The notes below the pieces were generated by a model, which worked only from the letters and a program-made list of their open reading frames with translations, was not told where the DNA came from and searched no databases. 64,000 nt of DNA from Streptomyces sp. NWU339. Its GTDB lineage: Bacteria; Actinomycetota; Actinomycetes; Streptomycetales; Streptomycetaceae. Shown piece after piece: positions 33,306 through 43,165 of the stretch (its first letter is position 1; each line of letters opens with the position of its first letter). The position numbers and the translations under genes were made by a program. The DNA lies in assembly GCF_003143855.1 (NCBI RefSeq), contig NZ_QFRK01000003.1, forward strand, positions 208,808 to 272,807. The letters are read 5' to 3'.

Positions 33306-33644
33306 ATGGGCTGGGTTACCGACTGGAGTGCGCAGGCTGCCTGCCGCACTACTGATCCGGATGAACTGTTCGTTCAAGGAGCAGCGCAGAACAGGGCCAA
33401 GGCGGTGTGCACCGGATGCCCGGTGCGTACGGAGTGCCTGGCCGACGCGCTCGACAACCGCGTCGAGTTCGGCGTGTGGGGAGGCATGACGGAACGTGAA
33501 CGCCGCGCACTGCTGCGCCGGCGGCCCACCGTGACGTCCTGGCGCCGGCTGCTGGAGACCGCGCGCACGGAGTACGAGCGGGGGACGGGCGTCGTGCCCC
33601 TCGACGACGACGAGGTGTACGCGAACTACGCGGCGGTGAGCTGA
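33306..33644 (+). CDS. wblA: WhiB-like iron-sulfur regulator WblA
   Basis: 112 residues from the ATG at 33306, chosen for its GGGAGAGGA and the canonical MGWVTDWSAQAACR start; in-frame GTG 33249 and ATG 33255 lie upstream. The four cluster-binding cysteines are Cys13, Cys35, Cys38 and Cys44 (C-x21-C-x2-C-x5-C), followed by the G-V-W-G-G turn and a basic RRALLRRR tail for DNA or sigma contact. WblA is known in Streptomyces as a pleiotropic down-regulator of antibiotic production and is needed for sporulation. Its flanks (PBP and two ArsA-type ATPases) are the conserved ones. Confidence 0.95.
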   Translation: MGWVTDWSAQAACRTTDPDELFVQGAAQNRAKAVCTGCPVRTECLADALDNRVEFGVWGGMTERERRALLRRRPTVTSWRRLLETARTEYERGTGVVPLDDDEVYANYAAVS

Positions 33645-33740
33645 GGTTTCTCGGGGGGTCCTCGGTGGGGCGTCTCGGGCTGTGTCGGCACTGCTTGTTC
33701 GTCCGTCAGGCCGTGTCGGTGTGCGTCAGGTCGGTGTGCG

Positions 33741-35162
33741 TCAGGCGGTTGCCTCGGGTGAAGCGGGTGCCTCGGGTGTCTCGGGCAGCTCCGGCCTGTT
33801 GGTCGCGAGCCGGTCGCCGATCTGCCGCAGGCCCGCGAGGTCGTGCACGTCACCGGGCAGCGCGGCCACTTCCGTCACCGCCACCTCGGGATGGAGCGCG
33901 GTGAAGCGGTCACGTGTGCGCTGCTCGCGTGAGAGCAGCCGCATCCGCTCGGCGTGCAGTCTCAGCAGACCCGCGGTGAGTTGGTCGACGGACCGCTCCG
34001 CGCCCACCCCGTCGGTGTCTGCGTTGGTGTCGGTGGTGCTGGTGTCCGTGTCCGTGTCGTCCGTGGTGGCGGGGGAGCCTCCGGCAGGGACGTCTGAACT
34101 GGCGTGTGTGTCGCTGGAGTTACGAACTCCAGCTTTCCCGTCCTCCTGATCCACAATGCGGGAGTCCTCAAGATTTTCCGCGGCGGCGAGTGCCCGCTCG
34201 GCCGAGAGCCGGTCGGCGCCGCTGCCATGGACCCGGTTGAGCACCAGACCGGCCAGTGGCATGTCCTCCGCGGCCAGCCGTTCCACGAAGTACGCGGCCT
34301 CGCGCAGCGCGTCCCGCTCCGGGGCCGCTACCACCAGGAACGCGGTCCCGGGCGCCTGGAGCAGTTTGAACGTGGCGTCCGCGCGCGTACGGAACCCGCC
34401 GAACATGGAATCCATCGCCGCGACGAACGTCTGTACGTCCCGCAGCAGTTGCCCCCCGAGTACCTTCCCCAGGACGCCGGTCATCATGGACATCCCGACG
34501 TTCAGGAACTTCATCCCCGCACGGCCGCCGACCTTCGCCGGGGTCAGCAGGACGCGGATGAGCTTGCCGTCGAGGAAGGACCCGAGCCGCTTGGGCGCGT
34601 CCAGGAAGTCCAGCGCGGAGCGGGAGGGCGGTGTGTCGACGACGATGAGGTCCCACTCGTCGCGGGCCCGCAGCTGACCCAGCTTCTCCATCGCCATGTA
34701 CTCCTGCGTGCCCGCGAAGCCCGCCGAGAGGGACTGGTAGAAGGGGTTGCCGAGGATCGCGGAGGCGCGCTCCGGGTCCGAGTGCGCCTCGACGATCTCG
34801 TCGAAGGTGCGCTTCATGTCGAGCATCATGGCGTGCAGTTCGCCGCCGGCGGAGTCGTCGATGCCCTTCACCCGGCGGGGGATGTTGTCGAGCGAGTCGA
34901 TGCCCATGGACTGGGCGAGCCGGCGGGCGGGGTCGATGGTGAGGACGACCACCTTGCGTCCCCGTTCGGCCGCGCGCAGTCCCAGGGCCGCGGCGGTGGT
35001 CGTCTTGCCGACCCCGCCCGAGCCGCAGCACACCACGATCCGGGTGGTCCGGTCCTCGATCAGTGGGTCGATGTCGAGCGTGCGCACGGGGGAGAGGTGG
35101 TGGCGGGCCGGGTGGGCCGGATCGTGCGCGCGCGGGTGCGCCGGTTCCGGATGACGACTCAT
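33741..35162 (-). CDS. ArsA/Get3-family ATPase (second of pair)
   Basis: 473 residues from the ATG at 35162. The P-loop is CCGSGGVGKTTTAA (about 46-59), followed by switch I (TIDPARRLAQSMG) and switch II (VVDTPPSRSALDFLD). A low-complexity insertion rich in T and D (about 375-400, DDTDTDTSTTDTNAD) separates the ATPase core from the C-terminal helices. No arsenic-binding Cys triad is apparent, so Get3-like targeting or another regulatory role is more plausible than arsenite transport. It lies 154 bp after the first ArsA gene and is convergent with wblA. Confidence 0.88.
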   Translation of the reverse strand: MSRHPEPAHPRAHDPAHPARHHLSPVRTLDIDPLIEDRTTRIVVCCGSGGVGKTTTAAALGLRAAERGRKVVVLTIDPARRLAQSMGIDSLDNIPRRVKGIDDSAGGELHAMMLDMKRTFDEIVEAHSDPERASAILGNPFYQSLSAGFAGTQEYMAMEKLGQLRARDEWDLIVVDTPPSRSALDFLDAPKRLGSFLDGKLIRVLLTPAKVGGRAGMKFLNVGMSMMTGVLGKVLGGQLLRDVQTFVAAMDSMFGGFRTRADATFKLLQAPGTAFLVVAAPERDALREAAYFVERLAAEDMPLAGLVLNRVHGSGADRLSAERALAAAENLEDSRIVDQEDGKAGVRNSSDTHASSDVPAGGSPATTDDTDTDTSTTDTNADTDGVGAERSVDQLTAGLLRLHAERMRLLSREQRTRDRFTALHPEVAVTEVAALPGDVHDLAGLRQIGDRLATNRPELPETPEAPASPEATA

Positions 35163-35316
35163 GACATCCCCTGCTTCCGATACTTCCGACTCGTGACGGG
35201 CGTGACGGGCCTGATGGGGGTGGCGGGCATGGCGGGAACACCGGGAGCGGCGCGCCCGGCGGGAAAGCTCCCGCCGGGCACGGGCACGGGTACGGACACG
35301 GGCAGGTTTCCGCCGG

Positions 35317-36294
35317 TCATGACACACCCTGTGCGCGGAGTTCCTCGGCCAGTTCGTACAGGCCCGCCAGGTCCATGCCTTCCGCGAGCAGCGGCAGCTC
35401 GTGCAGGGGCAGGCCCACCTCGGCCAGCGCGGCGCGCTGTTCGGCCTCCAGCGTGTACCGCTCGGCGTACTCCTTCGCCTGCGCGAGCAACGGGTCCACC
35501 AGCCGCTCGGCGTGCCCGCCGCGCCGCGCGCCGCCGAGACCGGAGGACGACAGTGCCCGCGCGACAGAGGAACGCTCGACCGTCCCCATGAGTTCCAGGT
35601 CGATCGCGTCCAGCACCTCGGGCCGCACCATGTTCACGATGATCCGCCCCACCGGCAGCCGGGCCCCCCGCAGCTCGGCGATGCCGTCCACGGTCTCCTG
35701 GACCGGCATCTCCTCCAGCAGGGTGACCAGGTGCACCGCCGTCTCCGGCGATTTCAGCACCCGCATCACGGCCTGGGCCTGATTGTGTATCGGGCCGATC
35801 TTCGCGAGCCCGGCGACCTCGTCGTTGACGTTGAGGAAACGGGTGATGCGCCCGGTCGGCGGGGCGTCCATCACGACGTAGTCGTAGACGAACCGCCCGT
35901 TCCTGTCCTTGCGCCGCACCGCCTCGCACGCCTTGCCGGTCAGCAGGACGTCCCGCACGCCGGGCGCGATGGTGGTCGCGAAGTCGATCGCGCCGAGCTT
36001 CTTCAGCGCCCGCCCGGCGCTGCCCAGCTTGTAGAACATCTGGAGGTAGTCCAGAAGGGCCCGCTCGGCGTCTATGGCGAGGGCGTGCACCTCCCCGCCC
36101 CCGGGAGCGACGGCGATCTTCCGCTCCTCGTACGGCAGCGCCTCCGTCTCGAAGACCTGCGCGATGCCCTGGCGGCCCTCGACCTCGACGAGAAGCGTCC
36201 GCTTCCCCTCCGTGGCCAGGGCCAGCGCGAGGGCCGCGGCCACCGTGGTCTTGCCGGTTCCGCCCTTGCCACTGACCACCTGAAGCCTGCTCAC
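35317..36294 (-). CDS. ArsA/Get3-family ATPase (first of pair)
   Basis: 325 residues from the GTG at 36294, so the P-loop [16 protein letters not shown] sits right at the N-terminus as in the family; a longer frame to 36402 has no conserved content. Switch II reads [15 protein letters not shown]. The ATPase core is followed by a helical region ([16 protein letters not shown]). In eukaryotes and mycobacteria, Get3/ArsA homologues act in pairs; here the two genes are in tandem and probably form a heterodimer. Divergent from the DUF4177 gene. Confidence 0.88.
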   Translation of the reverse strand: MSRLQVVSGKGGTGKTTVAAALALALATEGKRTLLVEVEGRQGIAQVFETEALPYEERKIAVAPGGGEVHALAIDAERALLDYLQMFYKLGSAGRALKKLGAIDFATTIAPGVRDVLLTGKACEAVRRKDRNGRFVYDYVVMDAPPTGRITRFLNVNDEVAGLAKIGPIHNQAQAVMRVLKSPETAVHLVTLLEEMPVQETVDGIAELRGARLPVGRIIVNMVRPEVLDAIDLELMGTVERSSVARALSSSGLGGARRGGHAERLVDPLLAQAKEYAERYTLEAEQRAALAEVGLPLHELPLLAEGMDLAGLYELAEELRAQGVS

Positions 36295-36451
36295 GCCTTT
36301 GAGCCTAATTCCTCCCCGTGCGCCCCGGCGGCTCCGGGTGCGAGTTGCCGGGCTTCCCGCGCTCCTGGGTACCCGGGCTTCCCGGGTTTCCCCGGCTTTC
36401 ATGGCTTCCCGTGCTTCCCGTGCGGGGGACGGCAGCGGCTAGAGTCGCCGC

Positions 36452-36613
36452 ATGACGAAATGGGAGTACTCCACGGTTCCGCTGCTGGTCCACGCCACGA
36501 AGCAGATTCTGGACACCTGGGGCGAGGACGGCTGGGAGCTCGTGCAGGTCGTGCCGGGCCCGAACAACCCCGAGCAGCTGGTCGCCTACCTGAAGCGGGA
36601 GAAGCAGGCGTGA
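36452..36613 (+). CDS. DUF4177 small protein
   Basis: 53 residues: [14 protein letters not shown] at the N-terminus and [13 protein letters not shown] in the middle are the DUF4177 signature (aromatic, beta-rich). It is a cytoplasmic protein of unknown function, found in front of the RidA gene in many actinobacteria. The TGA overlaps the next GTG (GTGA), so it is coupled to RidA. Confidence 0.9.
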   Translation: MTKWEYSTVPLLVHATKQILDTWGEDGWELVQVVPGPNNPEQLVAYLKREKQA

Positions 36614-37080
36614 GCGCGGTCGAGGCCAAACTGGCCGAACTCGGGCTGAGCCTGCCGGAGGTCGTTCCGCCGCTGGCCGCGTACCGTCCGGCCGTGCTGT
36701 CGGGGCGGTACGTCTACACCGCCGGCCAGCTTCCCATGGTGGGCGGCGAGCTTCCGCTGACCGGAAAGGTCGGTGCCGAGGTCACGGCCGAGGAGGCGAA
36801 GGAGCTGGCGCGCACCTGTGCGCTGAACGCCCTCGCCGCCGTGAAGTCGGTCGCCGGTGATCTGGACCGCGTCGCGCGCGTGGTGAAGGTCGTCGGGTTC
36901 GTGGCCTCGGCCACGGACTTCACGGGCCAGCCGGGCGTCCTCAACGGTGCGAGCGAGCTGCTGGTCGAGGTCCTCGGCGACAAGGGCGTCCACGCCCGCA
37001 GCGCGGTGGGCGTCGCGGTACTGCCCCTCGACGCACCGGTGGAGGTCGAGATCCAGGTGGAGCTGACGGACGCCGGCTGA
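36610..37080 (+). CDS. RidA family protein
   Basis: 156 residues. RidA/YjgF fold with [15 protein letters not shown] near the N-terminus and [30 protein letters not shown] in the middle (described as a region). RidA enzymes deaminate reactive enamine/imine intermediates from PLP enzymes; this is the longer 150-residue subfamily in which the catalytic Arg near residue 105 is often not conserved. I see [18 protein letters not shown], with Arg present. Coupled to DUF4177 upstream; NUDIX and MBL genes follow. Confidence 0.9.
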   Translation: MSAVEAKLAELGLSLPEVVPPLAAYRPAVLSGRYVYTAGQLPMVGGELPLTGKVGAEVTAEEAKELARTCALNALAAVKSVAGDLDRVARVVKVVGFVASATDFTGQPGVLNGASELLVEVLGDKGVHARSAVGVAVLPLDAPVEVEIQVELTDAG

Positions 37081-37305
37081 CGGACGCGCGCTGACGGACA
37101 CGGACGGGCAGAAGCGGTCGGCGTCCGACGGAGGCGGAGGCGGGCCGGTGCTCGGCGGAGGGCCGTGTGGCCCGTGCCGGCCGCCGGATCCGCCGCCTCT
37201 CCTCGCCGCGTCCCCCTGCCGCTTCCCGGCGTCGCGCGTCCCCTTGTGCCCGCCTTCTCCCGCTGGGCACTCGAACATCCGCCCGTCCCGAGATAGCCTC
37301 CGGCC

Positions 37306-38187
37306 ATGGTGAATGCGCAGGCTGGTGGGCAGTGGTACCCATCCGAGTGGCCGGTCCGCATCCGCGCGCTCGCGGAGGGCACCCTCACCCCGGTCCCGCC
37401 CAAGCGGGCGGCCACCGTGATGCTCCTGCGGGACGCCGGTGACGGCTGCGTCGTCCACATGCTGCGCCGGAGCGCCTCCATGGCCTTCGCCGGAGGCGCC
37501 TACGCCTACCCCGGCGGTGGCGTCGACCCGCGGGACGACGACCACCACGTCCGCTGGGCGGGCCCCACGCGCGCGTGGTGGGCGGACCGGCTCGGCGTCG
37601 ACGAGACCGACGCCCAGGCGATCGTCTGCGCCGCCGTACGCGAGACGTACGAGGAAGCCGGTGTGCTGCTCGCCGGTCCGACGTCCGACTCCGTGGTCGG
37701 TGACACGACGGGCGCGGACTGGGAGGCGGACCGCGCGGCACTCGTCGCGCGAGAGACGTCCTTCGCGGAGTTCCTCGACCGTCGAGGGCTGGTCCTGCGC
37801 TCGGACCTGCTCGGCGCGTGGACCCGGTGGATCACCCCGGAGTTCGAGCCCCGCCGCTACGACACCTGGTTCTTCGTCGCCGCGCTCCCCGAGGGGCAGC
37901 GCACCCGCAACGCCTCTACGGAGGCCGACCGCACGGTGTGGATCGCCCCGCGCGAGGCGGCTGCCGCGTACGACCGGGGCGAGCTGCTGATGATGCCCCC
38001 GACGATCGCGACCCTGCGCCAGCTGACGGCGTACCCGGCGGCGGCGCAGGCGCTCGACGCGGCATCCGCGCGGGATCTCACGCCGGTACTGGCCACCGCG
38101 CGCCTGGACGACGGGAAGATCGTGCTGTCCTGGCCCGGGCACGACGAGTTCACCAAGCACATCCCGACCGGTGGAGCACCCGCATGA
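37306..38187 (+). CDS. NUDIX hydrolase
   Basis: 293 residues. The Nudix box is long-form: AGGAYAYPGGGVDPRD ... AVRETYEEAGVLL, with the catalytic REtyEEAG helix intact (about 112-122). The insertion between the Gly-rich loop and the helix is typical of the actinobacterial and NUDT19-like acyl-CoA/NADH-type subfamily. It is followed, with a four-base overlap, by an MBL-fold hydrolase, so the two are probably co-expressed. Confidence 0.9.
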   Translation: MVNAQAGGQWYPSEWPVRIRALAEGTLTPVPPKRAATVMLLRDAGDGCVVHMLRRSASMAFAGGAYAYPGGGVDPRDDDHHVRWAGPTRAWWADRLGVDETDAQAIVCAAVRETYEEAGVLLAGPTSDSVVGDTTGADWEADRAALVARETSFAEFLDRRGLVLRSDLLGAWTRWITPEFEPRRYDTWFFVAALPEGQRTRNASTEADRTVWIAPREAAAAYDRGELLMMPPTIATLRQLTAYPAAAQALDAASARDLTPVLATARLDDGKIVLSWPGHDEFTKHIPTGGAPA

Positions 38188-39014
38188 CGGACGCCGCAGC
38201 CCTTCCCGGCCAACCGCGCGGTGGGGTCCTCTCCGGACCCGCCACCGCGCGCGCGGTCAACGTCCTGGCCCCGAACGCCTCGGCCATGACCCTGGACGGC
38301 ACCAACACCTGGATCCTCTCGGAACCCGACTCCGCGCGGGCGGTCGTCGTCGACCCCGGCCCGCTGGACGAGGGACATCTACGCAACGTCGTCGACACGG
38401 CCGAGCGGGCCGGCAAGCGCGTCGCCCTCACCCTGCTGACGCACGGTCACCCCGACCACGCCGAGGGCGCCACCCGCTTCGCCGAGCTGACCGGCACGAA
38501 GGTACGGGCGCTGGACCCGAAGCTGCGGCTGGGGGACGAGGGCCTGTCCGGCGGGGACGTCGTCGACGTGGGCGGTCTGGAACTGCGGGTCGTCCCCACC
38601 CCCGGCCACACCGCCGACTCCCTGTCCTTCCACCTGCCGGCCGACGGGGCCGTCCTCACCGGCGACACCGTCCTGGGACGCGGTACGACCGTCGTGTCCC
38701 ATCCCGACGGCCGACTCGGCGACTACCTGGACACCCTGCGCCGCCTGCGCTCGCTCACGGTCGACGACGGCGTCCACACGGTCCTGCCCGGTCACGGCCC
38801 CGTACTGGAGGACGCCCAGGGTGCGGTCGAGTACTACCTGGCGCACCGGGCCCACCGCCTCGCCCAGGTGGAGACGGCCGTCGAGAACGGTCGTCTCACC
38901 CCGTCCGAAGTCGTCGCCCACGTCTACGCCGACGTGGACCGCTCCCTGTGGCCGGCCGCGGAACTGTCGGTCCGCGCGCAGCTGGAATACCTGCGGGAGC
39001 ACGGGCTCATCTAG
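38184..39014 (+). CDS. MBL-fold metallo-hydrolase (LACTB2-like)
   Basis: 276 residues. Metal-binding motif THGHPDHAEG (HxHxDH), the GHTADS and TGDTVLG blocks, and VLPGHGP near residue 200. The C-terminal winged-helix-like extension (LTPSEVVAHVYADVDRSLWPAA) places it near LACTB2/RNase-type beta-lactamase-like proteins. The substrate is unknown. Its ATG overlaps the NUDIX stop. An imperfect 20-bp terminator (39037-39082) separates it from crp. Confidence 0.92.
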   Translation: MTDAAALPGQPRGGVLSGPATARAVNVLAPNASAMTLDGTNTWILSEPDSARAVVVDPGPLDEGHLRNVVDTAERAGKRVALTLLTHGHPDHAEGATRFAELTGTKVRALDPKLRLGDEGLSGGDVVDVGGLELRVVPTPGHTADSLSFHLPADGAVLTGDTVLGRGTTVVSHPDGRLGDYLDTLRRLRSLTVDDGVHTVLPGHGPVLEDAQGAVEYYLAHRAHRLAQVETAVENGRLTPSEVVAHVYADVDRSLWPAAELSVRAQLEYLREHGLI

Positions 39015-39036
39015 CGGGGGCACGGGCTCACCCGAA

Positions 39037-39082
39037 GGCCCCGGGGCCCGGCAGGCGCTGAGGCCTGCGGGGCACCGGGGCC
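39037..39082. terminator. bidirectional terminator between MBL gene and crp
   Basis: 20-bp stem with two mismatches (39037-39056 with 39063-39082) around a six-base loop in the gap between convergent genes. Confidence 0.75.
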
Positions 39083-39107
39083 GTCGGCACGCGTGCCGGG
39101 AATCCCG

Positions 39108-39782
39108 TCAGCGGGAGCGCTTCGCGAGGCGCTCGACGTCCAGGAGGATCACCGCGCGGGCCTCCAGACGGAGCCAGCCGCGCTGTGCGAAGTCCGCCAG
39201 GGCCTTGTTGACCGTCTCGCGGGACGCGCCGACCAGCTGGGCCAGCTCCTCCTGCGTGAGGTCGTGGACGACGTGGATGCCCTCCTCGGACTGCACCCCG
39301 AAGCGGCGGGAGAGGTCCAGCAGGGCGCGGGCGACCCGGCCCGGGACGTCGGAGAAGACCAGGTCCGACATGGCGTCGTTGGTCTTGCGCAGCCGGCGCG
39401 CGACGGCCCGCAGCAGCGCTGTGGCCACCTCGGGGCGGGCGTTCAGCCAGGGCTGGAGGTCGCTGTGGCCCAGGGCGAGCAGCTTGACCTCGGTCAGCGC
39501 CGTGGCGGTCGCGGTGCGCGGGCCCGGGTCGAAGAGCGACAGCTCACCGATGAGCTCGCCGGGACCGACGACGGCCAGCATGTTCTCGCGGCCGTCGGGG
39601 GAGGTCCGGTGGAGCTTGACCTTGCCCTCGGTGACCACGTAGAGCCGGTCTCCGGGGTCGCCCTCGTGGAACAGGGAGTCACCCCGTGCGAGGGTCACCT
39701 CGCTCAGCGAGGCGCGAAGCTCCGCGGCCTGCTCGTCATCGAGCGCCGCGAAGAGCGGGTTCCGCCGCAGAACGTCGTCCAC
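39108..39782 (-). CDS. crp: cAMP receptor protein Crp
   Basis: 224 residues from the GTG at 39782 (GGAGAGA upstream). Cyclic-nucleotide-binding beta-barrel about 10-120 ([37 protein letters not shown] holds the cAMP Arg/Thr contact), then the dimer helix and a C-terminal winged helix with [22 protein letters not shown]. In S. coelicolor Crp is needed for germination and promotes antibiotic production. Single gene, convergent with the MBL gene, divergent from nth. Confidence 0.96.
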   Translation of the reverse strand: MDDVLRRNPLFAALDDEQAAELRASLSEVTLARGDSLFHEGDPGDRLYVVTEGKVKLHRTSPDGRENMLAVVGPGELIGELSLFDPGPRTATATALTEVKLLALGHSDLQPWLNARPEVATALLRAVARRLRKTNDAMSDLVFSDVPGRVARALLDLSRRFGVQSEEGIHVVHDLTQEELAQLVGASRETVNKALADFAQRGWLRLEARAVILLDVERLAKRSR

Positions 39783-40055
39783 GTGTTCTCTCCTTGTCGA
39801 CCTGCTCAGGGGATCTTGTTCCCCGCGTACCAGGGGACCGAGGTGCCCATTTTGCCGGACAGTCCAAACAGTGTGATCTGTCACAAGGATGCCGCACAGG
39901 CGTGCCCGGGTAAGCGGCAGGGGTCCAATTGGGCGCCGATCCGCAGGGGCCGGGGCGGATGTCGGTGCCGAGCCGTAGGCTGGTCGGGTGTCCAAATCGC
40001 CGGTGAGAGCACGCTCCTAGGGGCTGCACGGGTGGCGGTACATCATGATTCCGCT

Positions 40056-41033
40056 GTGGGCGAACAGGGTCCCGGCGGCGGCAGGGAAACGGCGAAACCG
40101 ACAAAGAAGGCACCGGTGAAGAAGGATTCGACCGCGAGTGCGAGCGAAGCGGCGGCCGAGGTGAGGACCGCGTCCGCGAAGGGCTCCGCACCCGCGAAGA
40201 AGGCGGCGTCCGTGAAGAGCCCCGCGTCCGCGAAGAAGGCCGCCGCCGGGCAGCCCAAGGCCGAGTCGCGTACCGCGCTGGTCCGCCGGGCCCGGCGGAT
40301 CAACCGGGAGCTCGCCGAGGTGTACCCGTACGCCCACCCCGAGCTGGACTTCGAGAATCCCTTCCAGCTGGTGGTCGCCACGGTCCTGTCCGCCCAGACC
40401 ACCGACCTGCGGGTCAACCAGACGACCCCCGCCCTCTTCGCGAAGTACCCCACCCCCGAGGACCTGGCCGCCGCCGACCCGGAGGAGGTGGAGGAGATCC
40501 TCCGCCCCACCGGGTTCTTCCGGGCCAAGACCAAGTCGGTGATAGGGCTTTCGAAGGTGCTGGCGGAGGAGTTCGCCGGCGAGGTGCCGGGTCGGCTGGA
40601 GGATCTCGTCAAGCTGCCGGGCGTGGGCCGCAAGACGGCCTTCGTCGTCCTCGGCAACGCCTTCGGCCGCCCGGGGATCACTGTGGACACGCACTTCCAG
40701 CGCCTGGTGCGCCGCTGGAAGTGGACGGAGGAGACCGACCCCGACAAGATTGAGGCGGCCGTCGGCGGGCTCTTCCCCAAGAGCGACTGGACCGACCTCT
40801 CGCACCATGTGATCTGGCACGGCCGCCGCATCTGCCACGCCCGTAAGCCCGCCTGCGGAGCCTGCCCCATCGCACCGCTCTGCCCGGCGTACGGCGAGGG
40901 GGAGACGGACCCGGAGAAGGCGCGGAAGCTGCTGAAGTACGAGAAGGGCGGCTTCCCGGGCCAGCGTCTGAACCCCCCGCAGGCCTACCTCGACGCGGGC
41001 GGCCGACCGGCCCCGCCGCTGGGTGCCGGGTGA
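40056..41033 (+). CDS. nth: endonuclease III
   Basis: 325 residues from a GTG at 40056; GTG 40032 and GTG 40125 are alternatives. The first ~70 residues are an A/K-rich, disordered basic extension common in actinobacterial Nth. Then comes the glycosylase: helix-hairpin-helix LPGVGRKTA with catalytic Lys, catalytic Asp in [10 protein letters not shown], and the 4Fe-4S ligands in [17 protein letters not shown] (C-x6-C-x2-C-x5-C). It removes oxidised pyrimidines and nicks AP sites. Divergent from crp. Confidence 0.93.
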   Translation: MGEQGPGGGRETAKPTKKAPVKKDSTASASEAAAEVRTASAKGSAPAKKAASVKSPASAKKAAAGQPKAESRTALVRRARRINRELAEVYPYAHPELDFENPFQLVVATVLSAQTTDLRVNQTTPALFAKYPTPEDLAAADPEEVEEILRPTGFFRAKTKSVIGLSKVLAEEFAGEVPGRLEDLVKLPGVGRKTAFVVLGNAFGRPGITVDTHFQRLVRRWKWTEETDPDKIEAAVGGLFPKSDWTDLSHHVIWHGRRICHARKPACGACPIAPLCPAYGEGETDPEKARKLLKYEKGGFPGQRLNPPQAYLDAGGRPAPPLGAG

Positions 41034-41151
41034 CAGGGCATATCCGGCGGCCGCAGGTGGAACGATCTTTGATGGAACGTTCCAGGGGCCGCCGGGCGTT
41101 GGACCTGTCGCCGGGGACGGACGGGCAGGGGGCAGGACGACGGGGGTGGCG

Positions 41152-41847
41152 ATGACGCGGGCGGGCAACATCCGGGGTGGCCGGGCGACGCTCAGTCAGG
41201 AGGGTCTGCCCACCTGGCTGGACCCGGTGGTACGGGCCGTGGAGACGGTCGCGCCGGGACAGCTGAGCCGCTTCCTGCCGCCGGCGAACGGCTCGGGGCG
41301 CCAGTCCGCGGTCCTGATCCTGTTCGGCGAAGGCGCGTACGGCCCGGAACTGCTGCTCATGGAGCGGTCGACGGCGTTGCGCTCGCATGCCGGGCAGCCG
41401 GCCTTCCCCGGTGGCGCCCTCGACCCCGAGGACGGCGACCCGCTGGCCGACGGGCCGCTGTGGGCCGCGCTGCGCGAGGCCGAGGAGGAGACCGGGCTCG
41501 ATCCGGCCGGTGTCCAGCTCTTCGGTGTCCTGCCCAAGCTCTACATCCCCGTCAGCGGCTTCGTCGTCACCCCGGTGCTGGGCTGGTGGCGGGTGCCCAG
41601 TCCGGTCGGCGTCGTGGATCCCAACGAGACCGCCCGGGTCTTCACGGTCCCGGTGGCGGATCTCACCGATCCGGACAACCGGGCGACCGCGGTCCATCCC
41701 AGCGGCCACCAGGGTCCGGCATTCCTGGTCGAATCGGCTCTCGTCTGGGGTTTCACGGCCGGGGTCATCGACCGGCTGCTCCACTACGCGGGGTGGGAGC
41801 GGCCCTGGGACCGGGACAAGCGGGTCCCGCTGGACCAGAGGTCATGA
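41152..41847 (+). CDS. CoA pyrophosphatase-like NUDIX hydrolase
   Basis: 231 residues from the ATG at 41152. Family-specific RSHAGQPAFPGGALDPED precedes the Nudix helix LREAEEETGLD; the region VFGVLPKLYIPVSGFVVTPV-like strand is typical of the NudL/NUDT7-type CoA hydrolases (the last cited as a region around 125-145). It should hydrolyse CoA or its derivatives. Located between nth and the marP-type gene in the same direction, 118 bp before the latter. Confidence 0.9.
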   Translation: MTRAGNIRGGRATLSQEGLPTWLDPVVRAVETVAPGQLSRFLPPANGSGRQSAVLILFGEGAYGPELLLMERSTALRSHAGQPAFPGGALDPEDGDPLADGPLWAALREAEEETGLDPAGVQLFGVLPKLYIPVSGFVVTPVLGWWRVPSPVGVVDPNETARVFTVPVADLTDPDNRATAVHPSGHQGPAFLVESALVWGFTAGVIDRLLHYAGWERPWDRDKRVPLDQRS

Positions 41848-41965
41848 CAGGGTGGGCGCCGTGCCGTGCGGTACGGGGGGCTGGTGACGACGGCGGTTCG
41901 TGCCGTACGCCCCCGGACTCCGGCCGAGTGGGAGCGACCGGAATGACGAGGCGAGGCTGGAAGCA

Positions 41966-43165
41966 GTGAACGTGCTGGACATCCTGTTGCTGGTCGCCGC
42001 CGTCTGGTTCGCGATCGTCGGCTACCGCCAGGGGTTCGTCGTCGGCATCCTGTCGGTGATCGGGTTCCTGGGCGGCGGTCTCGTCGCCGTCTACGTGCTC
42101 CCCGTCATCTGGGACGTCCTGACGGACAACGCCGAGGTCGGCACGACCGCGGCCGTCGCCGCGGTCGTCGTCGTCATAGTCTGCGCATCCGTCGGCCAGG
42201 CGCTGACCACCCACCTCGGCAACAAGCTGCGCCGCTACATCACCTGGTCCCCGGCCCGAGCGCTCGACGCGACCGGCGGTGTCCTGGTCAACGTCGTCGC
42301 CATGCTCCTGGTCGCCTGGCTGATCGGCTCCGCCCTCGCCGGTACGACGCTGCCGACGCTCGGCAAGGAGGTCCGCGGTTCCAAGGTCCTGCTCGGTGTC
42401 TCCCGCGCGCTGCCCGACCAGGCCGACACCTGGTTCGCCGACTTCTCCTCCGTCCTCGCGCAGAACGGTTTCCCGCAGGTCTTCAGCCCGTTCGCGAACG
42501 AGCCGATCACCGATGTCCAGCCCCCCGACCCCGCCCTGGCCGGCAGCCCCGTGGCCGCCCGGGCCCAGCGGTCCATCGTCAAGGTCATGGGCACCGCCCC
42601 GCGGTGCGGCAAGGTGCTGGAGGGCACCGGCTTCGTGTTCTCCGAACGCCGCGTCATGACCAACGCGCACGTCGTGGGCGGCGTCGACGAACCGACCGTG
42701 CAGATAGGCGGCGAGGGAAGGAAGTACGACGCGACGGTCGTCCTCTACGACTGGAAGCGCGACATCGCGGTCCTCGACGTCCCGGACCTGAAGGCGCCGG
42801 CGCTGCGGTTCACGACCGAGGACGCGGGCAGCGGCGACAGCGCGATCGTCGCCGGCTTCCCGGAGAACGGCGCGTACGACGTCAGATCCGCGCGGGTCCG
42901 CGGGCGGATCACGGCCAACGGCCCGGACATCTACCACCGGGGCACGGTCCGCCGTGACGTCTACTCCCTGTACGCGACGGTCCGTCAGGGCAACTCCGGC
43001 GGCCCGCTGCTCACACCCGAGGGCCGGGTCTACGGCGTGGTGTTCGCCAAGTCCCTCGACGACGCCGAGACGGGGTACGCGCTCACCGTGGACGAGATCC
43101 AGGACGACATCACCAAGGGCCGTGCCGCGAACCAGCAGGTGGACAGCGACCGCTGCGCGCTCTGA
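41966..43165 (+). CDS. MarP family membrane serine protease
   Basis: 399 residues from the GTG at 41966. Four N-terminal helices form a colicin-V/CvpA-like domain (about 1-160; VLDILLLVAAVWFAIVGYRQG start). The periplasmic trypsin-like domain has the triad His in MTNAHVVGG, Asp in RDIAVLDVP and Ser in VRQGNSGGPLL; a Cys near APRCGK and the last CAL may form the redox disulfide known in M. tuberculosis MarP (Rv3671c). The mycobacterial enzyme is an acid-resistance protease acting on RipA, and it also lies next to nth and a NUDIX gene. Confidence 0.92.
   Translation: MNVLDILLLVAAVWFAIVGYRQGFVVGILSVIGFLGGGLVAVYVLPVIWDVLTDNAEVGTTAAVAAVVVVIVCASVGQALTTHLGNKLRRYITWSPARALDATGGVLVNVVAMLLVAWLIGSALAGTTLPTLGKEVRGSKVLLGVSRALPDQADTWFADFSSVLAQNGFPQVFSPFANEPITDVQPPDPALAGSPVAARAQRSIVKVMGTAPRCGKVLEGTGFVFSERRVMTNAHVVGGVDEPTVQIGGEGRKYDATVVLYDWKRDIAVLDVPDLKAPALRFTTEDAGSGDSAIVAGFPENGAYDVRSARVRGRITANGPDIYHRGTVRRDVYSLYATVRQGNSGGPLLTPEGRVYGVVFAKSLDDAETGYALTVDEIQDDITKGRAANQQVDSDRCAL

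Noticed and set aside
35163..35316. N-terminal extension of the second ArsA-type ATPase up to 35327
   Set aside because: The frame is open, but the extension is R/H-rich without family similarity, and the ATG at 35162 gives a normal protein.
33741..36294. Arsenic resistance operon
   Set aside because: The two ATPases are ArsA-like in fold, but no arsB, arsD, arsC or Cys-rich metal site is present.
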